Below are positions 4,484 through 5,699 of a stretch of 5,699 nt of DNA, piece by piece. The first letter of the stretch is position 1; the number at the start of each line of letters is the position of its first letter. Under the pieces are notes generated by a model. The model was not told the origin of the DNA and made no database searches. It saw only the letters and a program-made list of their open reading frames with translations. The DNA is from Myxococcales bacterium (GTDB lineage: Bacteria; Myxococcota_A; Bradymonadia; Bradymonadales; Bradymonadaceae): positions 1 through 5,699 of the forward strand of contig SKNI01000334.1 of the NCBI GenBank assembly GCA_007120615.1, in the 5' to 3' direction. A program made the translations under genes and the position numbers.

Positions 4484-5699
4484 ATGAGCGATTTTCAGTG
4501 TTTTCAAAGTTGGTTGAACGAGACCCCACCACCGGAAGTAGCGAGAGAGATCGGGGAGCAGCTGGAAGCGTGGATCTGCAAGCGTCGCGACGCCGGTGAT
4601 GACGTGGACCGCCGGCAATGGCGACGGGCCCTGATCGACGAGGCCACCCGGCAGATGTCGGCGGCGCGCGAGGTGAGCACAGAAGGGTGGGAGTTATCGA
4701 AGAGAGATCGTCATTTTGAGGCCGGTCTGGGCGCCTGGCCCGATGAAATCTGGCGAGCCCCCCATGCCCTGGGATGGCTGCACGAACAATACGCGGCCCG
4801 GGCCCGAGCCGAGAGCTTTGCGGAGCACGTACATCGAGAGGCCAAGCACAGCTCCATGACCACCACCACTCAGCTGTATACCCCTCGGTGGGTGGCCGAC
4901 GTGCTGGCCAGAGGGGCCATCGATGCGGTCGGCGGCGACGGGAAAGAGGACAATCTCGAGGTCCTCGATCCGGCCGTCGGTGGAGGTCAGATGCTGCTTG
5001 CGGCGTTGTCGGTCGTTGCGGAGAAAAACCCGAAAGCGTCGGCCACGGACTGGGCAAAAAAGCTCTGGGGATTTGATCTCGACGAATACGCGGTGGAGGT
5101 GGCCCGGCGGACGATAGCGCTGGAGATCGCCCGGCGAAAAGGAGCCCGGGACCGGGCCGCCGAGGCGGTTTTACGAGAGCAGATCAGCGGCGTTGATGCT
5201 CTGGACGAGGGCATCGATCGAAGCTGGGCGGTGGTGCTGACCAATCCGCCTTATATGGGATGGAGGTCGATGCCGAAGGAATTGCGCCGGCGTCTGGACC
5301 CGAGGTTTCGCCCGTTTCACTCCGATCTCTCGGCCGCCTTCATCGCTCGTTGTCATCAACTGTCCCACGGAGCGGTGGGGATATTGGCCCAACAATCGAT
5401 CTGGTATCTGAGGCGATTTCAAAAGGCCCGGGCCGAACTCTTTGAGCGAGGAGGTCTGCGCTATTTTCTTCACCTCGGCTCGGGAGCGTTCTGGAATCTG
5501 GACGGGGAGAAGGCCAGCGTGGCGGCTTTTGTTCAGATGTCGGACGTCTCTTCTGACGATGAAGGCACAGCAGAGCAGCCTACCTGGGTCTGGGATTTGC
5601 GCCACGTCTGTGGCCCTGACAAGAAAGCCCGAGCCTTTCGAGAGAGTCTGGACAAGACCGGCGAAGAGACTCTCCGCTCTTTTGACCTGGCCACCACCA
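4484..5699 (+). CDS. PglX-like/Eco57I-type adenine-specific DNA methyltransferase, N-terminal part, cut by window edge
   Basis: Transfers a methyl group from S-adenosylmethionine to adenine N6 in DNA; relatives include BREX PglX and the fused type IIG restriction-methylases. The first 405 residues are present and the frame is open at the edge. Seen: HALGWLHEQY, TQLYTPRWVADVL (129-141) as in PglX relatives; SAM-binding motif I LDPAVGGGQML (161-171, usual form DPACGSG); motif II GFDLDEYAVEVA (from 196); catalytic motif IV NPPY (254-257); then a VGILAQQSIWYLRRF strand and HLGSGAFWNLDGEKASVAAFVQ, resembling the PglX/Eco57I segment after motif IV. About 125 residues precede the methylase core, with no PD-(D/E)XK nuclease motif that I recognise. 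The target-recognition part should lie beyond the edge. ATG 4484 is the first in-frame start after the kinase 2 stop (27 bases); no clear Shine-Dalgarno. It may share the kinase 2 transcript. It could be BREX-like, type IIG or a solitary methylase; downstream genes decide. Confidence 0.86.
   Translation, partial: MSDFQCFQSWLNETPPPEVAREIGEQLEAWICKRRDAGDDVDRRQWRRALIDEATRQMSAAREVSTEGWELSKRDRHFEAGLGAWPDEIWRAPHALGWLHEQYAARARAESFAEHVHREAKHSSMTTTTQLYTPRWVADVLARGAIDAVGGDGKEDNLEVLDPAVGGGQMLLAALSVVAEKNPKASATDWAKKLWGFDLDEYAVEVARRTIALEIARRKGARDRAAEAVLREQISGVDALDEGIDRSWAVVLTNPPYMGWRSMPKELRRRLDPRFRPFHSDLSAAFIARCHQLSHGAVGILAQQSIWYLRRFQKARAELFERGGLRYFLHLGSGAFWNLDGEKASVAAFVQMSDVSSDDEGTAEQPTWVWDLRHVCGPDKKARAFRESLDKTGEETLRSFDLATT

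Noticed and set aside
4454..4486. Stop-codon readthrough joining kinase 2 and the methyltransferase
   Set aside because: The TAG and the downstream ATG are in the same frame with 9 open codons between, but nothing such as a readthrough context or hairpin supports it. Frame agreement has a one-in-three chance.
3319..4618. Minus-strand open frames across the kinase 2 linker and tail
   Set aside because: Products are mirror images of the acidic and Ala-rich coding sequence (Ser-, Arg-, Leu- or Phe-rich), and no start signal or domain is visible.
1..5699. CRISPR array, tRNA/rRNA genes, insertion sequences or attachment sites
   Set aside because: No regularly spaced repeats, cloverleaf-like sequence, transposase motifs or terminal inverted repeats were seen on either strand.

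Overview
The window reads as bacterial chromosome of moderately high GC. Two long eukaryotic-type Ser/Thr protein kinases, each with an N-terminal zinc-ribbon-like head, a single membrane span and a strongly acidic C-terminal tail, suggest a Myxococcota/Bradymonadota-type (former deltaproteobacterial) genome. That placement is inference from gene style, not from a marker gene.

Layout. Positions 1-470 (minus strand) hold the N-terminal 156 residues of an M20-family metallo-hydrolase (ArgE/DapE/LysK-like deacylase), cut by the left edge. Positions 471-747 are a divergent intergenic region with an imperfect inverted repeat (590-631), a sigma70-like promoter (655-684) and a weak ribosome binding site. 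Kinase 1 (748-2427, plus) follows. After a 100-bp gap with a 9-bp tandem repeat, a second promoter that matches the first almost exactly, and a possible 5-codon leader ORF comes kinase 2 (2528-4456, plus). Twenty-seven bases later, with no visible terminator or convincing promoter between, starts an adenine-specific DNA methyltransferase of the PglX/Eco57I type (4484 to beyond 5699, plus), cut by the right edge.

How the genes may work together. The kinases are clear paralogues: same zinc ribbon, same kinase-domain sequence over long stretches, same post-kinase motif (PVRL...F..W.LP), same membrane topology, and the same promoter and start context. They look like a tandem duplication that included the control region, with the tails then diverging. 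Kinase 2 and the methyltransferase may be co-transcribed. A Ser/Thr kinase beside a PglX-like methyltransferase recalls BREX type 2/Pgl phage defence (PglW kinase plus PglX methylase), but these kinases do not have the usual PglW architecture, and no ATPase (PglY/BrxC) or phosphatase (PglZ) lies inside the window. The defence link is a hypothesis to test on the downstream sequence. The M20 hydrolase is divergently transcribed and is probably unrelated metabolism.
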